DNA of 64,000 nt, from contig NZ_ML660165.1 of NCBI RefSeq assembly GCF_007004725.1, forward strand, positions 496,001-560,000, given 5' to 3'. This DNA comes from Aliikangiella coralliicola (GTDB lineage: Bacteria; Pseudomonadota; Gammaproteobacteria; Enterobacterales; Kangiellaceae). Of this stretch, positions 16,194 to 25,494 are shown in pieces. Positions within the stretch are counted from its first letter, which is position 1. Each line of letters begins with the position of its first letter. The notes beneath the pieces are model-generated. The model was not told the DNA's origin and searched no databases. It saw only the letters and a program-made list of their open reading frames with translations. A program made the position numbers and the translations under genes.

Positions 16194-18326
16194 TCATTCA
16201 AAACTAATAGTTGCCTGTTTTTGTTGCGGGCTAAATTGCTCTAATCCGATATGAGTCGCCATATCTAAAATAGACGGTTCCTTTGGCAAAGTGTTGCTCG
16301 CGTTAAAATGCGCTTGCCACTGTATCAACGCCAGATCATCCAAATAAACTTGGCCTTTATTTTTTGATTTATCATTCCCACTAGCAGTAACTTCAGCAAG
16401 CACGCGATAACTTCGATAACCCACTCTCGGCGTGTAAAAATCGAATTCGATGTTTTGCCAGTTTGTATTGGCATTCAAGCTGACTTCACCAATTAATGTT
16501 TTAGGTCCATTATCGATCGCATCAAAAAATTTTTGTCGCGTTTTTCTCAATTGAAGAAATAGTTTTATGTTCACCAGCTGCTCAGGATTAAAAATTTTCG
16601 CCTGAAACGTCATCGGGTTAGCCGCTTTAAAAACTCTTCGAAAGGTCTGCATACCAACAACGGAGGACTGATTTTTATCTAAACTCAAGGCTACTGAATA
16701 ACTTCCAGAATTCGCCTGTTCATTCGCTAAACTGGCATTCTCCAATAACCAGCTTCTTTCCGCAGATTGAAACAAATCATAAGTTTCGAAATCTCCGCCA
16801 TTTAATAAATTTTCACCCAGTCGATATTTCAACTTGTCAGAAGACAAGCTCACCTTGTTTATCTTTCCACCTGCCGGAAATTGATAAATCCCTCGTGTTC
16901 TCTCGCCCCGGTCAAAAGTAACTTTTTGAGTAAGCCCCTTGGCTTTTATTTTTTCTTGGTTGAGTACTAAATGACCGCCAGAGTATGAAAATAAAACGCC
17001 GCGTTTTTTCGACAAACTCTTCGTTCTTTTCACTAATTTATCGCGTTGAATTCCAGTGGCAGGTATCGGAACGTACCCCTTCAAATATATAGGCACAACC
17101 TCTGCCCTATGAAATTTTTCACCGTCCATCCACACATATAAAATATAAGAATGTGGCGTTGAATGAAAATATTGATCAAAAATAAAGTTTCCCATCGAGT
17201 AGGCAATCAGCTTGCCATTGTAAACCTCAAATCCCTGGGTAACATGGGGGTGATGTGCAATCACCAGGTCCGCGCCATTATCAACCGCCTTTTTCAAACG
17301 GGACTCAGTCATACCACTTGGCTCATCTTTATATTCGAGACTTCCGTGGTATTGAACAATGGTCGGATTGTTCGCGAGCGCTTCTTTACTGACACTCTCA
17401 ATAATATTTTCATCGCTTCCAAAAGCTGAGCCGCCTTTATTAATTTCGGCAACCTGATTGGGAGTAAAGCCGCCTTCCCAGCCTACGAACCCTAGCATCG
17501 CATACTGTTTCCCTCCCAGCTTCGCATGGTAGGGTTTCAGCGCTTCAGTTTGATTCACTCCTGCACCAGAATATGCAAGGCCACTTTTTTCCAGATAGTC
17601 TAATGTTGAAACTAGTCCTTCGTCGAGATAATCATAAATATGATTATTGCCCAATGTCACATAATCAATACCAGCCCATTTTAATGCGTTAAGTGTTTCT
17701 GGTGGTGAGTAGAAAGTAACACTTTTGGGAGCTCGTTCTTTAGGTTTATTTTTGCTAATTTGCGTTTCCAGGTTAATCGCTGAAAAATCTGCAATTTGCA
17801 TATAAGGTTTGACTTCTCGAATTAATGATTTGGTGTCTTCGGTTTTGCTATCTTCATGAATTAATACAGGCTGATTGAAATAAGGTTTCTCATACCGTCT
17901 TCCCATCATAACATCACCACCAAAGGCAAACATCACCCGCCCTTCCTTGCGTTTCACCAGCGAAATATCTGGTAAACGTAAATTTCGACTGGCTCGCGCA
18001 TTCCCCAGTTGAGTAAGCTCGTGCAAGCTGAAAGTTTGGACCGAAGGGTAATAATCAGGGGATTCAACTGTCACTTGATAAACCCGACTTGGAGGCAATT
18101 TTATTGCGAAAGAATGGCTTTTGGTTTTGAGTACTTCTGTATTATTGATAGTAATCGTGAAATCCGTTGCTACCGGTTTTTCTTCAAAAGTTAAGTTCCC
18201 CAAAATGATATATTCTGCGGCACTTGCGAAGCTAGTCATAAAAGCCAGACAAAGAAACATCGCAATTTTTATTGTTATTATATTATTTCCCACCATTTTG
18301 CTAATCGGCATTTTTATATACACCAT
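16194..18326 (-). CDS. CapA-family (poly-gamma-glutamate synthesis-type) exported metallophosphatase-like protein
   Basis: A 710-aa protein. It has an N-terminal signal sequence ending near S-A-A-E, a small beta domain (about 35-125), then a CapA core at about 130-420: F-A-F-G-G-D-V-M-M-G-R, N-L-E-T-Q-I, G-I-D-Y-V-T-L-G-N-N-H-x-Y-D, G-A-D-L-V-I-A-H-H-P-H-V-T-Q-G, and Y-S-M-G-N-F-I-F-D. These are the metal-binding motifs of calcineurin-like CapA/PgsA proteins. The C-terminal 200 residues look like a carbohydrate-binding-type jelly roll. CapA proteins act in poly-gamma-glutamate or capsule handling, but no capB/capC genes are nearby, so a role in making that polymer is unsupported. Several in-frame ATGs exist at the start. 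Confidence 0.85.
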   Translation of the reverse strand: MVYIKMPISKMVGNNIITIKIAMFLCLAFMTSFASAAEYIILGNLTFEEKPVATDFTITINNTEVLKTKSHSFAIKLPPSRVYQVTVESPDYYPSVQTFSLHELTQLGNARASRNLRLPDISLVKRKEGRVMFAFGGDVMMGRRYEKPYFNQPVLIHEDSKTEDTKSLIREVKPYMQIADFSAINLETQISKNKPKERAPKSVTFYSPPETLNALKWAGIDYVTLGNNHIYDYLDEGLVSTLDYLEKSGLAYSGAGVNQTEALKPYHAKLGGKQYAMLGFVGWEGGFTPNQVAEINKGGSAFGSDENIIESVSKEALANNPTIVQYHGSLEYKDEPSGMTESRLKKAVDNGADLVIAHHPHVTQGFEVYNGKLIAYSMGNFIFDQYFHSTPHSYILYVWMDGEKFHRAEVVPIYLKGYVPIPATGIQRDKLVKRTKSLSKKRGVLFSYSGGHLVLNQEKIKAKGLTQKVTFDRGERTRGIYQFPAGGKINKVSLSSDKLKYRLGENLLNGGDFETYDLFQSAERSWLLENASLANEQANSGSYSVALSLDKNQSSVVGMQTFRRVFKAANPMTFQAKIFNPEQLVNIKLFLQLRKTRQKFFDAIDNGPKTLIGEVSLNANTNWQNIEFDFYTPRVGYRSYRVLAEVTASGNDKSKNKGQVYLDDLALIQWQAHFNASNTLPKEPSILDMATHIGLEQFSPQQKQATISFE

Positions 18327-18498
18327 TTGAGAAAGGTTATTTTTGTGAAGTCACTGACGAAAGAATCAATGCTCACTGAGTATTGCAGCTCACTTCATCA
18401 TCAATCGTCGAACAATGCCAAAACTTAACACAAAAGTCAGTTTAATTATTATGCATTTTCTTTGCACATAAATAACCTTTGTCAATGGTTGCCGATGA

Positions 18499-19782
18499 TT
18501 ACAGTGACAACCGATTTGAAATCGACAGGTGAAATGCCGCTCCACCGAGTAAACTTCTTTCATAGAGAAGTTCTCCGCCATGGAGAATTGCAATTTCTTT
18601 GCTGATAGCTAAACCGAGTCCATACCCAATAGCCTTTTCATTCCCTTCATCAGCCCGATAAAAGGGTTCAAAAATATTTCCAATCTCTTGTTCAGAAATT
18701 CCATCACCATCATCTTCCACACAAAAAACCAACTTTTCATCAGTTTCCTTGACGCTTAATCTGATCCTCTCTCCACCATATTTGATAGCGTTTCGGAGCA
18801 AGTTGGTGATCGCTCTATCCAACAAGGACTTATCGGCAACAAACTGTTGAAGCTTACTATCTTGCGCAATAACTTCAATTGGCGTACTAATTTCCAATTG
18901 ATGACTTTCCGCCAGGTTTCTAAAAAATGAAGAAATTTGAATTTCACATAGTTTCAATTTGAGCTCCGCTCGCTCAGCTTTGGCATATTGCAATAACTCG
19001 TCAATCATATCCTGAAGCTCAAATATATTTTCCTCAATGCCAGCCAGGTGGATTGCTTTTCGCTCGGGTTTAGCTTCTGCCAACAACTCTGACTGTATCT
19101 GCATTCGAAACAAGGGAGTTCTAAGTTCATGGGCGATGGTGTGAGTCAGCCGCTTATGACTAGCCAGTAGTTTTTCAACTTGCTCTGCCATTTCATTAAA
19201 TCGAATATTCAGATTGCCCACTTGTAAACGCTTTTTATCTGGTGCTCTGGCGGTCAAGTCACCATGACTAATTTTATCTGCGGCTTGTTCCAGAAATCGT
19301 AACTTTCGATAAAGTGACATCAACCACAAAAAGCAGCTGGCAGTAATCAATAACATAAATGCGACGAAAATGATTAAACCAATCGAAGAGTCTACATCCA
19401 ACAACTCACTATTTTCGTCTTCGCTGATACGAAAGTACTGCGGAGGATTAAATGCCGTAAAATAGTCATACTCATCGTCATCAAACCAGACTTTCTGTTC
19501 CGATAGCTTTGCTTGAATATCGTTCGGCACTTCACTTTTATCAATCAACTCAATGACCGATTGATTGCGTTTGGCTATCAATTCAATATACACTTGCTTT
19601 TCACTCTCTGAGACATGAGCGCTAAGCTTTTCTAACAGCTCAACTTCCGCACTGAACTTTTCTGCTTCGATAATATTTTCTACATCAACAATTAATGACG
19701 TATTAATCCAGTCGGCCACAAAAATAAATGTCATTATTGTTGCCAAGATACCAAAATAAAGTGATAAAAAAAGTCTGGTCAT
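18499..19782 (-). CDS. RstB-like sensor histidine kinase
   Basis: A kinase of about 427 aa: a first membrane helix at the N-terminus, a periplasmic sensor of about 115 residues rich in acidic residues, a second membrane helix, HAMP, HisKA with the H-box T-H-T-I-A-H-E-L-R-T-P, and HATPase_c (N-L-L-R-N-A-I-K-Y, D-D-G-D-G-I, G-Y-G-L-G-L-A-I). I start it at the ATG at 19782 (M-T-R-L-F-L-S-L-Y), which matches the usual RstB-type N-terminus; a longer frame begins at 19818. It pairs with the OmpR-family regulator just upstream. The stimulus is unknown. Confidence 0.9.
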   Translation of the reverse strand: MTRLFLSLYFGILATIMTFIFVADWINTSLIVDVENIIEAEKFSAEVELLEKLSAHVSESEKQVYIELIAKRNQSVIELIDKSEVPNDIQAKLSEQKVWFDDDEYDYFTAFNPPQYFRISEDENSELLDVDSSIGLIIFVAFMLLITASCFLWLMSLYRKLRFLEQAADKISHGDLTARAPDKKRLQVGNLNIRFNEMAEQVEKLLASHKRLTHTIAHELRTPLFRMQIQSELLAEAKPERKAIHLAGIEENIFELQDMIDELLQYAKAERAELKLKLCEIQISSFFRNLAESHQLEISTPIEVIAQDSKLQQFVADKSLLDRAITNLLRNAIKYGGERIRLSVKETDEKLVFCVEDDGDGISEQEIGNIFEPFYRADEGNEKAIGYGLGLAISKEIAILHGGELLYERSLLGGAAFHLSISNRLSL

Positions 19783-19910
19783 CAGTAAACCTGGGCAGAG
19801 ACAAATCTGCTTCAACAAAGCCGGAACGCAAAAAATGGAGCAAGGCTATCAATTAAAAATACTTACACAAAGATCAAGCTAGAAAGATGTTTATTTGGTA
19901 ACTTGCGAAT

Positions 19911-19952
19911 GTCTACCAATAGTCGTCTACCAATAACCGTCTACCAATAATC
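19911..19952. repeat. Three tandem 14-bp repeats at the 3' end of the response-regulator gene
   Basis: Units GTCTACCAATAGTC, GTCTACCAATAACC and GTCTACCAATAATC follow each other directly. The last unit encodes the final D-Y-W and stop of the regulator; the other two extend into the intergenic gap before the kinase gene. Most likely a slippage expansion of the gene's last codons. Confidence 0.85.
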
Positions 19953-20660
19953 GGGAACAAACATATAACCTTTGCCGCGAACAGTAATAATTCCAAGTGG
20001 TCTGTGTGCATCGTCCTTCAATTTTTTCCTGAGTTGTGCGATTTTATTATCCACAGTTCGATTTAACCCATCGTACTCAAGTCCACTCAAAGACTCTAAC
20101 AACTCTTCACGACTCAACACCCTGTCAGGATGCTCAGCGAGGTGACAAAGCAAGCTGAACTCAGATGGTGTTAAAGGCACAACTTCGTCTTCTAACTTAC
20201 ACCGTTGCAATGACCGGTTGATTGATAGCTTGCCGAAATTAACCACTTTGTCCTTTGTCGCTGAATCGCTTTGCTCATCTGAGCTTTGATGCTGAGACCG
20301 TCTCAACAACATTCGAATTCGAGCCAACAGTACTCTTGGTTGAACAGGCTTTTGCACAAAATCATCGGCCCCCATTTCCAGCGCCGCCACCTGATCCATA
20401 TCATCACTGGTTGCCGTTAACATCAGAATTTTTCCACTGTATGTCTCTCTTATTGAGCGGCAAATTGATAAACCATCCTGGTGTGGAAGCATCAAATCCA
20501 GAATGACTAAGTCAGGTGCGTTTTTAATAATTTGTTCGGCGGCATTCAAACCGGTATTAACCAGTTCGACAACAAACCCGAATTCCTCAAAGTAATTTCT
20601 TAACAGTTCGGCTAGTTTTTGGTCATCTTCGACCAACAATATATTTTGGGAGGCAGACAT
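19941..20660 (-). CDS. OmpR-family response regulator, RstA-like
   Basis: A 239-aa regulator with a receiver domain (about residues 5-120; V-E-D-D acidic pair, phosphoacceptor Asp in V-I-L-D-L-M-L-P, switch Thr in L-T-A-T, K in Q-K-P) and a C-terminal OmpR/PhoB winged helix (about 135-235; L-T-P-S-E-F-S-L-L, R-E-E-L-L, R-T-V-D-N-K-I-A-Q-L-R-K-K-L, G-K-G-Y-M-F). The residues D-D-M-D-Q-V-A-A-L-E-M-G-A-D-D-F resemble RstA. It precedes its cognate kinase by about 160 bp. Tandem 14-bp repeats start within its last codons. Confidence 0.93.
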   Translation of the reverse strand: MSASQNILLVEDDQKLAELLRNYFEEFGFVVELVNTGLNAAEQIIKNAPDLVILDLMLPHQDGLSICRSIRETYSGKILMLTATSDDMDQVAALEMGADDFVQKPVQPRVLLARIRMLLRRSQHQSSDEQSDSATKDKVVNFGKLSINRSLQRCKLEDEVVPLTPSEFSLLCHLAEHPDRVLSREELLESLSGLEYDGLNRTVDNKIAQLRKKLKDDAHRPLGIITVRGKGYMFVPDYW

Positions 20661-20761
20661 AAATGTATTAAGTGCATAATATGTTACCCCAAGGATATAC
20701 TAAATTTGGAAAAAAGACACATCACAACAATTCGTCAATGTGTCTTAAATTATTTTCAGTA

Positions 20762-21781
20762 CTAGTCAGTTATGAGCTTGTATTTGTCTAGCTCTTCGCG
20801 AGTCATCACATGTACATTTTCAAATGACGCGGCTTCGATGGTGAAGAAGTAAAATTCGGGCCCATTGGTTTCACCAAGAATATCTCTGAAATAGGTAAGC
20901 TGCGCACCATGAGCAGAATGATTTCGACCAAGCTGGTCAGCCGGTTTTCCATCAACACAACACCATGAATGTACGCCTAACTTACCGCCTGTTTCATATT
21001 TGCGTTGATAGCCAGCCGCATACAGATCAACACCGCCAGAATAAGCTTCACCATCAGCAGGCATAAAAGTTGTCAGTTGAGCGTTACGCACCAGACGTCC
21101 AGTGTGCATATTAATTGCGTCATTAACCGAACCATCCACGTCTTTTAATACAATAGTTCTTACCTCAGGATTGCGCATAATTAGCTCGTCAATTTGAATA
21201 TAAGTATTCGTGCCAAGTGAACCAGACAGGTTTGCACTATCGCCATTAATTTCCAGCACGCTATTTCCACCACTAATTAACGCATCGTTAAATACTAACC
21301 TCGCCATATAAGTTCCCTGAGTTTGCTCATCAGTCATTGTCGCCTGATAAATTATGTTATCCCCATCTTGTGTAGTTTGCACCTGGCTGCCAGTTAATGT
21401 GCGGGTAACTGTGTTGGAGAAATTCTCAATATCAGAAGTATCACCTTCCAATAAGGTTAGCGTCTCAATCGGCTTTTCCGCCTCAAGATCAAAACCAATA
21501 AGCGCAAGGCCTAACTCATACTTTGCGTAAATGACTTTATCCTGTATGTCAAAGTCAACCAGGCTGATAGGGTAAGTAACCCCATCGAACTCAAGTTGTA
21601 ATTGGTCTCGTAACTGCTTAAATTGAGTGATGTAATTGGGAATATCAGAAGGCTGAATTAAATGGACAATTTGATTTTGTGTAACAGGTGTCGTGGTTGA
21701 TGTTGTACTATCACTTTTGTTGCTGCTGCACCCGCCCAAAACTAACAAACTAATCAGGGAAAGAGAGGCTAAGATTTTCAT
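20762..21781 (-). CDS. Lipoprotein with a ClpP/SDH-like hydrolase domain
   Basis: A 339-aa lipoprotein (lipobox L-G-G-C, Cys18, followed by a Ser/Thr-rich linker). Residues 40-170 are uncharacterised. From about 190 the pattern matches periplasmic ClpP/crotonase-like proteins often misnamed alpha/beta hydrolases: I-V-L-K-D-V-D-G-S-V-N-D-A-I-N-M-H-T-G-R-L-V-R, then A-Y-S-G-G-V-D-L-Y-A-A-G-Y-Q-R and K-L-G-V-H-S-W-C-C. By analogy Ser248 and His271 would be the catalytic Ser and His. A membrane-tethered peptidase-like role is possible but activity is unproven. Ordinary monocistronic setting after the RstA-like gene. Confidence 0.75.
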   Translation of the reverse strand: MKILASLSLISLLVLGGCSSNKSDSTTSTTTPVTQNQIVHLIQPSDIPNYITQFKQLRDQLQLEFDGVTYPISLVDFDIQDKVIYAKYELGLALIGFDLEAEKPIETLTLLEGDTSDIENFSNTVTRTLTGSQVQTTQDGDNIIYQATMTDEQTQGTYMARLVFNDALISGGNSVLEINGDSANLSGSLGTNTYIQIDELIMRNPEVRTIVLKDVDGSVNDAINMHTGRLVRNAQLTTFMPADGEAYSGGVDLYAAGYQRKYETGGKLGVHSWCCVDGKPADQLGRNHSAHGAQLTYFRDILGETNGPEFYFFTIEAASFENVHVMTREELDKYKLITD

Positions 21782-21934
21782 GTTAAGCTCCTACTGCTAA
21801 TAACGGTGTTGAATATTTAACCGTTATTTTGAACGGAGGAAACCTGATCTTATAGAGACACTTGGTATGGGTTTGTAATGAAAATCGTTACAATTAAACA
21901 ATACAAAGAGAAATTGATACTTCTACTGTGAAGT

Positions 21935-22510
21935 TTACTCTCTCTTATTAATTTTACTGTTGAATTTCTGGCAGCCATATTTCCATACAATTAGCTTATA
22001 TTCAGCCATAGGCTCCATGCCAAATTTTTTTCTACGTGCCTCCAGATTCTCTTCATCTTCAATTTCACGAGGTTCCCAACGATTATCCAGGCATTTTCCC
22101 TGAGTCCCAAATCGTTGAGGGACATGAACTCTGTCGTACAAATAAGCATATTCAGACGGTTCAATCTCTTTTGTTTCAACAAAAGGTTTCATCATTAACA
22201 ATATTTTTCTTTGAAATTTTCGATCATGGTCCGCATGTTGAACAATAGCCCATGCAGAGTTAGCGCCATCGCGCCCAACTTTATCTTTAGTGGGCCAACC
22301 AATCTTCGCAATAATTTTCTTTAGTTTTTCTGTATTTTCGTAGAGAACGTTATCACTGTCAGATTGTTTTCGCCCTTGCTTGAGATAATTTTGATCGTTA
22401 GTAAACATTTGAAGTAGTTGCTTTCTAACAGTGGGATACTCTATTTTTTCATAGCCTAGAGAACTTTTTGCAACAATTAACAATAAACATCCAAAACATA
22501 TTTTTTTCAT
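21935..22510 (-). CDS. Exported DUF6624-type protein
   Basis: A 191-aa protein with an N-terminal signal peptide (hydrophobic residues 5-18, likely cleavage near L-G-Y). The mature part carries the recognisable core I-G-W-P-T-K-D-K-V-G-x-D-G-A-N-S-A-W-A-I-V-Q-H-A-D-H-D, Y-A-Y-L-Y-D-R-V, G-T-Q-G, P-R-E-I-E-D-E-E-N-L-E-A-R-R-K-K-F-G-M-E-P-M-A-E-Y, which I know as DUF6624. Conserved His/Asp residues (Q-H-A-D-H-D) hint at a metal or catalytic site, but no function is established. Confidence 0.75.
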   Translation of the reverse strand: MKKICFGCLLLIVAKSSLGYEKIEYPTVRKQLLQMFTNDQNYLKQGRKQSDSDNVLYENTEKLKKIIAKIGWPTKDKVGRDGANSAWAIVQHADHDRKFQRKILLMMKPFVETKEIEPSEYAYLYDRVHVPQRFGTQGKCLDNRWEPREIEDEENLEARRKKFGMEPMAEYKLIVWKYGCQKFNSKINKRE

Positions 22511-22927
22511 TCATTTCCCCTGATACCCAGGTATCCAGGCATCCATCAATTATTTTTTCGAATCACGTTAACCCGACTGAACTCTCCTATCACTAACTTT
22601 TCCGAAATACTTATTTGTTTTTTGCTGTATTTTTTACTTAAAAATTTGTGCCTTCATTTGATTACAAGCGTAATCTTTCGACAAAGTATTACATATGTAA
22701 TCCAAATTAACAAGGCTAACTCTTGAAGTTTTTTAGTACCTTTCGATTATGGGCGGGTTCTATAACTTATGAGAAAGGGCTATTGCTCGAATTACACAAT
22801 TCACCGTCCAGGTCAATCAGTTCACCTTAATCAACTTTTGACTGTTTTCCGGCTGTAATATCATGTGAAACCAGATACGAAAGTCGCACATTCACACACC
22901 AGAAGTGTCAAAACGTAGGAGCGATAG
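22511..22927. other. 417-bp divergent intergenic region
   Basis: Separates the DUF6624 gene (minus) and the dioxygenase gene (plus). It contains a pair of palindromic sites described separately (22660-22701). No ORF, RNA or repeat is otherwise apparent. Confidence 0.5.
22660..22701. promoter_or_regulatory. Pair of ATTAC-N4-GTAAT palindromes (possible BlaI/CopY-type operators)
   Basis: GATTACAAGCGTAATC (22660-22675) and ATTACATATGTAAT (22688-22701) share ATTAC-N4-GTAAT with starts 27 bp apart. The second contains TACA-TA-TGTA, the consensus core of BlaI/CopY-family operators; the first has one mismatch. No BlaI gene is in the window, so the regulator is unknown. Confidence 0.4.
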
Positions 22928-23575
22928 ATGAACAAGCCGAGCAGAAGAACATTTATCAAATGGAGCTTTCTGAGTAGTTTATCGGGACTAGTTTCAAATT
23001 CTGCTAACGCGCTAACCCCAACACCAGCAGAAACTGCCGGCCCTTTCTATCCAATACAAGCTCAAAAAGACAAAGATTTTGATCTAACCAGAATCGCTGG
23101 AAAAAACGAATCTGCCAAAGGAAATAAGATTGTTATTCTCGGCCAGGTAAAGGACACGGACGGCAACACCATAGAGGACGCGACTGTCGATATCTGGCAA
23201 GCAAACGCAGCGGGTCGATACGCGCATCCCCACGATACAAACTCTGCGCCACTCGATCCGGCATTTCAAGGCTGGGCAATCGTGCAAAGCGGTAAAGAAG
23301 GTAAGTTTCAGTTCAAGACAATCTATCCCGGAGCTTACCCAGTATCGCGCACTAGAACTAGAACTCCCCATATTCACTTTAAAGTGAGCAAACGCGGTTA
23401 TGTCGAATTGGTTACTCAAATGTACTTTCCAGGAGAAAGACTTAATCACTCCGATTTATTGTTAAACAGAAAAAGCGAGCTAGAAAGAAATTTAATGATC
23501 GCCTCTAAATCCACAAAAATGTCTGAAGGTAACTGGGACACTTATGTATATTCGTTAGTTCTTGAAAAAACCTAA
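22928..23575 (+). CDS. Tat-exported intradiol ring-cleavage dioxygenase-like protein
   Basis: A 215-aa protein with a twin-arginine signal (S-R-R-T-F-I-K near residues 5-11) and a dioxygenase core like protocatechuate 3,4-dioxygenase beta subunit: E-T-A-G-P-F-Y-P, V-D-I-W-Q-A-N-A-A-G-R-Y, then R-T-P-H-I-H-F-K-V. Ligands Tyr in G-R-Y and the two His of H-I-H are present; the second Tyr would be in P-G-A-Y-P. Cytoplasmic family members cleave catechols; exported single-gene versions are common and of unclear substrate. A good ribosome-binding site (AGGAG) precedes the ATG. No aromatic-degradation genes are nearby, so a classical pathway role is unlikely. Confidence 0.85.
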   Translation: MNKPSRRTFIKWSFLSSLSGLVSNSANALTPTPAETAGPFYPIQAQKDKDFDLTRIAGKNESAKGNKIVILGQVKDTDGNTIEDATVDIWQANAAGRYAHPHDTNSAPLDPAFQGWAIVQSGKEGKFQFKTIYPGAYPVSRTRTRTPHIHFKVSKRGYVELVTQMYFPGERLNHSDLLLNRKSELERNLMIASKSTKMSEGNWDTYVYSLVLEKT

Positions 23576-23803
23576 TCCATTGACCGACTTCAGCTCACTC
23601 TAGAGCGACCTTATTAACAAAATAAAAAAACACTCCTCTGTCATAAAAGCGACTTAATCCTCTAGTAGCATCCGTGGCATCAATAGTTACTTTCTAAGGG
23701 CTTATATTGCGTTATTTTAGAAACCAGGTGATAGGGCTATTAGTGTAGTTCTTCATTGCAAATAACGTTTCTAGCGGTTAATAAGGAAACCTGATAGTTA
23801 ATA

Positions 23804-25312
23804 ATGAAATTTAGTACTCAATTCGTTTTAACGACTTTAAGTAAAACAACAAAGCAAATCAGTATTTTTGCGTTGAGTATTATACTGGCCAGGTACTTTA
23901 CCAAAGCCGATTATGGCACTTATTTACATGTCCAACTCATTGCGAATGTGGCGATTTGGTCATTATTACTGGGCATTCCCCACAGCATTTATTATTTTTT
24001 GCCAAAGACTCATGAAAAACGTCGTTTTGTCATGACGACGTTATCATTAATGTTGGTTATTGCCACAATTGTTAGTTTAGCAATCCTGGTCAACATGGAT
24101 AACCTAAGCGCGCTTCTGGGTAATCCAAATTTACAAAACCTCGCCATCATTATGGCATGCCTGGTGTTTTTTCAGATCCCCCTTTCCATATTTGAACCCT
24201 TGATGATCACCAGTAAAAAGGTATCAACATTTGTTAATTTTGATTTTGCATTTAATGTTGCATTTTTTATGGTGGTATTAACCCCAGTAAGCCTGGGTTA
24301 TTCAGTGACGGAAATTTTAAACTGGGTGGTTTGGTTTCACTGTATTCAATTTATTACCATTACCCTGGTTTGCTTTTATACTGGAATTGGTTATTCCAAT
24401 CAAAAAGCAAACCAAAGCGATCTGCAAAATGGTGAGACAACACCAGGAAATGACGCCTATTCAATTCAAGAACAATTTAAATACTCACTGCCCATTGGTG
24501 GCTCACTCAGTGTCGCAGAAGTTTCTCGCTACGCAGATAAGATCATCGTAAGCAATCAGTTTAGCCCTGACGATTACGCTGTGTACACTCGCGGCGCAAT
24601 GGACATTCCGCTCATCAGTATTATTGCCAATACGCTCGATAATTTACTCATGCCAAAATTTATCGACGCTTATCGCAACAACAATATGCGCGAACTAGTT
24701 GAAGTCTGGCATAGTGCGATGAGAATGATGGCGGCATTTATTTACCCTGCGTGCCTGTTTCTTATCTTTGTCGCCCCTCTGTTGATCCCGGCGCTTTTTT
24801 CCGATAAATACATCGCGAGCACCGTCATTTTTCAGATTTACACGGTAAGACTATTGACCCGAATATCAACCTTTAATGTGATTTATCGAGCGATTGGAAA
24901 AACGCAGGCGATGTTCTGGCTTTCCATCGCTTCACTGCTGGTCAACATTGTACTGACCTACATTTGCATTCAACTTTATGGCGTAAATGGTGCAGCAGTT
25001 GCTTGCGTATTGCTGACCTTACTTTATCAAGGATGTAGCCTGAAAATAATCACGGGATATTTGAATATTGAAATCAATCAAGTGCTTCCCTGGCGCTCTC
25101 TAGTGATCACCTTAATTGCGAGCACCGTTTCATTACTGCCAACCTGGTTTGTTTCAACTTTGAATATTTCAGTCTGGCCGTTAATCACTCTAATGGCCAC
25201 GGTGTACGGTATTTGTTATCTGGCTACTTTAAAATTTACAGCAGCCTTGAACGAGTCAGAAAAAGCCTCGATACGCATTCTTTTACCGAATCGTTTAAGT
25301 TGGGTTATTTAA
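23804..25312 (+). CDS. Oligosaccharide flippase family protein (MOP superfamily)
   Basis: A 502-aa polytopic membrane protein with about 12-14 hydrophobic segments. The N-terminal pattern (T-K-Q-I-S-I-F-A-L-S-I-I-L-A-R-Y-F-T-K-A-D-Y-G-T-Y) is typical of polysaccharide biosynthesis / Wzx-like exporters of the MOP superfamily, which flip lipid-linked glycans across the inner membrane. No glycosyltransferase or polymerase genes lie beside it, so it is an orphan; substrate cannot be inferred. Confidence 0.85.
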   Translation: MKFSTQFVLTTLSKTTKQISIFALSIILARYFTKADYGTYLHVQLIANVAIWSLLLGIPHSIYYFLPKTHEKRRFVMTTLSLMLVIATIVSLAILVNMDNLSALLGNPNLQNLAIIMACLVFFQIPLSIFEPLMITSKKVSTFVNFDFAFNVAFFMVVLTPVSLGYSVTEILNWVVWFHCIQFITITLVCFYTGIGYSNQKANQSDLQNGETTPGNDAYSIQEQFKYSLPIGGSLSVAEVSRYADKIIVSNQFSPDDYAVYTRGAMDIPLISIIANTLDNLLMPKFIDAYRNNNMRELVEVWHSAMRMMAAFIYPACLFLIFVAPLLIPALFSDKYIASTVIFQIYTVRLLTRISTFNVIYRAIGKTQAMFWLSIASLLVNIVLTYICIQLYGVNGAAVACVLLTLLYQGCSLKIITGYLNIEINQVLPWRSLVITLIASTVSLLPTWFVSTLNISVWPLITLMATVYGICYLATLKFTAALNESEKASIRILLPNRLSWVI

Positions 25313-25494
25313 TCTCGAAGTTGTGAAAACAAATTAATTTACAAAATGATTTTGAACACTTGAGTAGCTTTAGACATTTGAGTGATATTAAATCGTTAAG
25401 TCATTTTTCAGCAACAATGATTCTTCGAATAAATGGGCTCGTTCCCTGAGCCACCTGCAGTAACATCGATCTTATCTGGATAATGCTGAGTTAG

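Noticed and set aside
16194-18326. Linking the CapA-like protein to poly-gamma-D-glutamate synthesis or to the dgc locus
   Set aside because: No capB/capC/pgs genes are present, the CapA fold occurs in many exported metallo-enzymes, and several unrelated genes separate it from the dgc locus.
19911-19952. CRISPR-like array
   Set aside because: Units are 14 bp and directly adjacent with no spacers; simple tandem repeats at a gene end.
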